Assembly: GCA_905221605.1 (NCBI GenBank)
Contig: CAJNDS010000446.1
Coordinates: 1,344,404-1,408,403, forward strand
DNA from: Symbiodinium natans
Lineage: Eukaryota > Sar > Dinophyceae > Suessiales > Symbiodiniaceae
Direction of reading: 5' to 3'
Length of the DNA stretch: 64,000 nt
This document shows positions 61,927 to 64,000 of the stretch, piece after piece. Below the pieces are notes generated by a model, which did not search any database, was not told the origin of the DNA, and saw only the letters and a program-made list of their open reading frames with translations. Within the stretch, counting starts at the first letter, position 1. Each line of letters opens with the position of its first letter. A program made the translations under genes and the position numbers.

Positions 61927-62895
61927 ATGCCGAATAGATTGAAGAAGCAATCCAACTCTCACCAGTCTTGGCCTGCACCGAAGCGAGGCAAAGCTCGGGC
62001 AGTAGCGAAGCGACCGTCCAAGAAGGTGAAGTCCACAAAGTTCATGAAGGTTCCCTACGTTCGTCATGGCACTCCAACCAAGGCAAGTCGTCCATGCAGG
62101 GAAAGGTGGGGCCGTTCCATCCAAAAGTTCACAGCCGCGCGGTGTCCAGCACTCACGCGTCTTCTCCAGCAAGATGGCATTCTACCAAACTCGACTGGGC
62201 AACTATGTCCTCATTGCGGTAGCGGTAAGCTAGCCAAAGTCAAGTACTTTGCCGGGAGGAAAGCTTGGGCCCATAGGTGCTGGGCAAAGGCAAAGGCTTG
62301 TCAGCAGTATGTGCAACCACACGACTTCCATCCAGTCTTCATCAAGGGTGCAGGCAACAGTAAGACGCCTCTCCAGCTCCAAGCCTCGGTCTTGCTGTGT
62401 GCTACAACTGGTGTTCCACAGCATTGCGTTTCCAAGATCATGGATGTAGATGACAAAGTGGTGAGTAGGCTCTACAACAACCTTGACGCGGCTCGGTCTC
62501 GCTTTGTCGTCGCTCATGAGAAGCACATCCATGGGGACAGCAAACAGTGGGTTGATGTCGAGGCGGATGAGGTAGATCTGGGAAAGGGCATCATCGAGAA
62601 TGAGGACAAGCCGAAACTCAACACTAAGTGGGAACATTGGCTCGGTCTAGTGCAACATGGCTCCCCGAAAAGTCTCCGACTCATTCGTCTTGATCCACCT
62701 GCCACGAAGGCGAGGTCACCCGGACCAGGGCCAATTCGCAAGCGGGACTGGAAGCCAATTGGGAAACAGTTCCTCGAGGGCCGCCGCATCGTCTTACACA
62801 CTGATGGTGCCAGAGCATACAAACTAAAACTCAACTTGGTCGAGCACTGCAATGTGGTGCACAAGACGAAGAAAGTGAAAGTTGGAAAGAAAGCA
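61927..62895 (+). CDS. ISXO2/Merlin-like DDE transposase, exon 1
   Basis: The first Met in a clean frame is MPNRLKKQSNSHQSW at 61927; a basic N-terminus (PSKKVKSTKFMK) follows. The zinc ribbon is LCPHCGSGKLAKVKYF with a second pair in HRCWAKAKACQQY, as in IS1595/ISXO2 transposases. The catalytic core shows QWVDVEADEVDLGKG (first D) and IVLHTDGARAYKLKL (second D). The frame ends KKVKVGKKA before the donor GT at 62896. Merlin elements are the eukaryotic relatives of IS1595/IS1016. Cut-and-paste transposition is the expected role. Confidence 0.8.
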
Positions 62896-63034
62896 GTTTG
62901 ACTCGGAACAGTGTTTGCTGACGATATACATAAGCTTAATGTCATAAACCCGCCCAACAATATTACTAGACGCGAGTTAGTCAACGTAGAAATGTTGTCT
63001 TGTAATAGGACAATATGACAATATGACAGCTCAG
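62896..63034 (+). other. Probable GT-AG intron of the transposase, 139 nt
   Basis: GCA|GTTTGACTCGG...GACAGCTCAG|GTGGTG, phase 0 on both sides, AT-rich, with stops in the coding frame. Several nearby AGs make the exact acceptor uncertain. Confidence 0.6.
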
Positions 63035-63202
63035 GTGGTGTGGAAGAAACCTCACTTCACCAAAGTGTATCGTTTGAGACTTCCTGGTGGGAAGACACTC
63101 CGCGTCAAAAGCGGCGCCCAAGTGATCGACCGATGCTGGCAGCACATCCGGACACACTTGAAGTACACGAAGCAACGAAGTCATGACAAGGAAAATTCGT
63201 AG
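63035..63202 (+). CDS. ISXO2/Merlin-like transposase, exon 2 (C-terminus)
   Basis: VVWKKPHFTKVYRLRLPGGK then TLRVKSGAQVIDRCWQHIRT and HLKYTKQRSHDKENS before TAG at 63200. GAQVIDRCWQHIR corresponds to the third catalytic motif, where the family has Q-x-I-E-x-x-W; the usual E is D here, which may matter for activity. Confidence 0.7.
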   Translation: MVWKKPHFTKVYRLRLPGGKTLRVKSGAQVIDRCWQHIRTHLKYTKQRSHDKENS

Positions 63203-63529
63203 TGCTCAGTGGCGGTACTGGCAGAAGGGCCGAAGCCTGTGGATCGCAACAGGCGAGCTCTTTCCACGGTCCTAATAGGATGCCGGCGTCTAGACATCAT
63301 CACAAAAGCGCGGGGTCTTGTGCCCCACACACGCAGGTCACCTGTCGACGGAGCATGAGACAACAAAAGGGTGCCTCGCAAGGTTTAAAACATGTCGCCC
63401 GAAACAACATGAGCCTCCAAGCATGCTGACACGTCCTGCTTCGAAAGAAAACCGTCCACTGGACAGCGACATGTAAAGCTGAACGGTTCTGGCCCGAGAG
63501 AGGTCTGAGGCAAAACCAAAAAACCCAAA
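63203..63529. other. 3' flank of the transposase, no gene seen
   Basis: Unique sequence. The overlapping short ORFs on both strands show no protein features. Confidence 0.5.
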
Positions 63530-64000
63530 AAACCAACTTTTTGCGAGAAAGGGGAGGGGATGTTAAATCAGATGGTATTTCTGGTTTTACCTCGTCAAAA
63601 GATGGTTTTGCATCCAATTTTTCCCTCGCAGAAAGATTGTTTTCCTTAAGAACACCAAGCCAAAACCATCTTCTTACGAGGGGAAAGTTGGTTTTATCTG
63701 AAAAACCATCTTTTACGAGGCAAAACCAGCAAACAAAAAACACATCTTTTTTAGAGAATGGGGGGGATTTTAAAAAAAATGTTTTTTGGTTGTACCACGT
63801 AAAAAGATGGTTTTTCATATAAAAACCAACTTTTCCCTCGTAAAAAGATTGTTTGGGAGACAAAAAGCAACTTTTACCTCGTAACAAGATGGTTTTGGAG
63901 CCAAAAACCAACGTTTACCTCGCAACTGAGGCAGACCAGGCCAAAACCATCTGTTTACGTGGGAAAAGTTGGTTTTTCTATGAAAAATGCATTGCTAAAG
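63530..64000. repeat. Array of ~36-43-bp imperfect repeats (ACCTCGTAAAAAGATGGTTT)
   Basis: The unit TTACCTCGTAAAAAGATGGT occurs forward near 63586, 63622, 63794, 63833 and 63876 and inverted (AAAACCATCTTTTACGAGG) near 63662, 63703 and 63945. Mixed-orientation repeats at the edge of a transposase gene resemble subterminal transposase-binding repeats. The window ends inside the array. Confidence 0.8.

Noticed and set aside
1-64000. CRISPR array or bacterial operon structure
   Set aside because: Tandem repeats here have no unique spacers, and the gene content and splice signals are eukaryotic.

Overview
ORGANISM. The window looks like a nuclear dinoflagellate chromosome, probably Symbiodiniaceae-like. 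Reasons: the telomere-type heptamer TTTAGGG/CCCTAAA, copia and LINE proteins of dinoflagellate type, GC-rich small exons, and apparent GC-AG and GA-AG introns beside GT-AG. I found no spliced-leader relic, tRNA or rRNA. The species is inference.

LAYOUT. (1) 1-6.45 kb is retroelement-derived: the 3' end of a copia Pol (RNase H), then a 5-kb intronless ORF that fuses a KptA/Tpt1 2'-phosphotransferase-like domain to an EEP nuclease-like domain. Small covarying hairpins are scattered through this ORF. (2) 6.65-58.6 kb looks at first like 52 kb of degenerate telomeric repeat, but it holds a long series of small plus-strand exons. Thirteen exons from 22.0 to 39.2 kb join in phase and spell, in the correct order, the FAD/NAD half of a ferric-reductase/NADPH-oxidase-like flavocytochrome: FKPGQ, HPFTL, GPYG, GGVGITP, the WAVR segment, CGPAG and a C-terminal LHLE. 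Membrane exons from 12.9 to 21.7 kb fit the ferric-reductase transmembrane half; six of them (14.1-16.8 kb) are also phase-consistent. A further series of exon-like islands (40-58.6 kb) belongs to one or more proteins I do not recognise. Introns consist mainly of (TTTAGGG)n and (CCCTAAA)n. Most exons have CCCTAAA-strand repeat upstream and TTTAGGG-strand repeat downstream, so many introns carry telomere-motif terminal inverted repeats. The introns also hold at least three MITE families, a 5'-truncated LINE (22.35-25.23 kb) whose RNase H precedes its RT, and a 1.74-kb higher-order repeat (26.0-29.4 kb) bracketed by GGGCCCGT arrays. (3) 59.2-64 kb carries a probable two-protein DNA transposon: an SF3-like helicase followed by an ISXO2/Merlin-like DDE transposase, both interrupted by short introns, then an array of subterminal-type repeats.

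HOW IT FITS TOGETHER. The central gene would encode a membrane flavocytochrome that passes electrons from NAD(P)H through FAD to heme. Its introns appear to have grown by insertion of telomere-motif sequence and mobile elements. The flanks are mobile-element territory. Exon calls come from reading frame, splice dinucleotides, phase and motif order by eye; there is no transcript evidence, and N-terminal exons before about 12.9 kb are the least certain.
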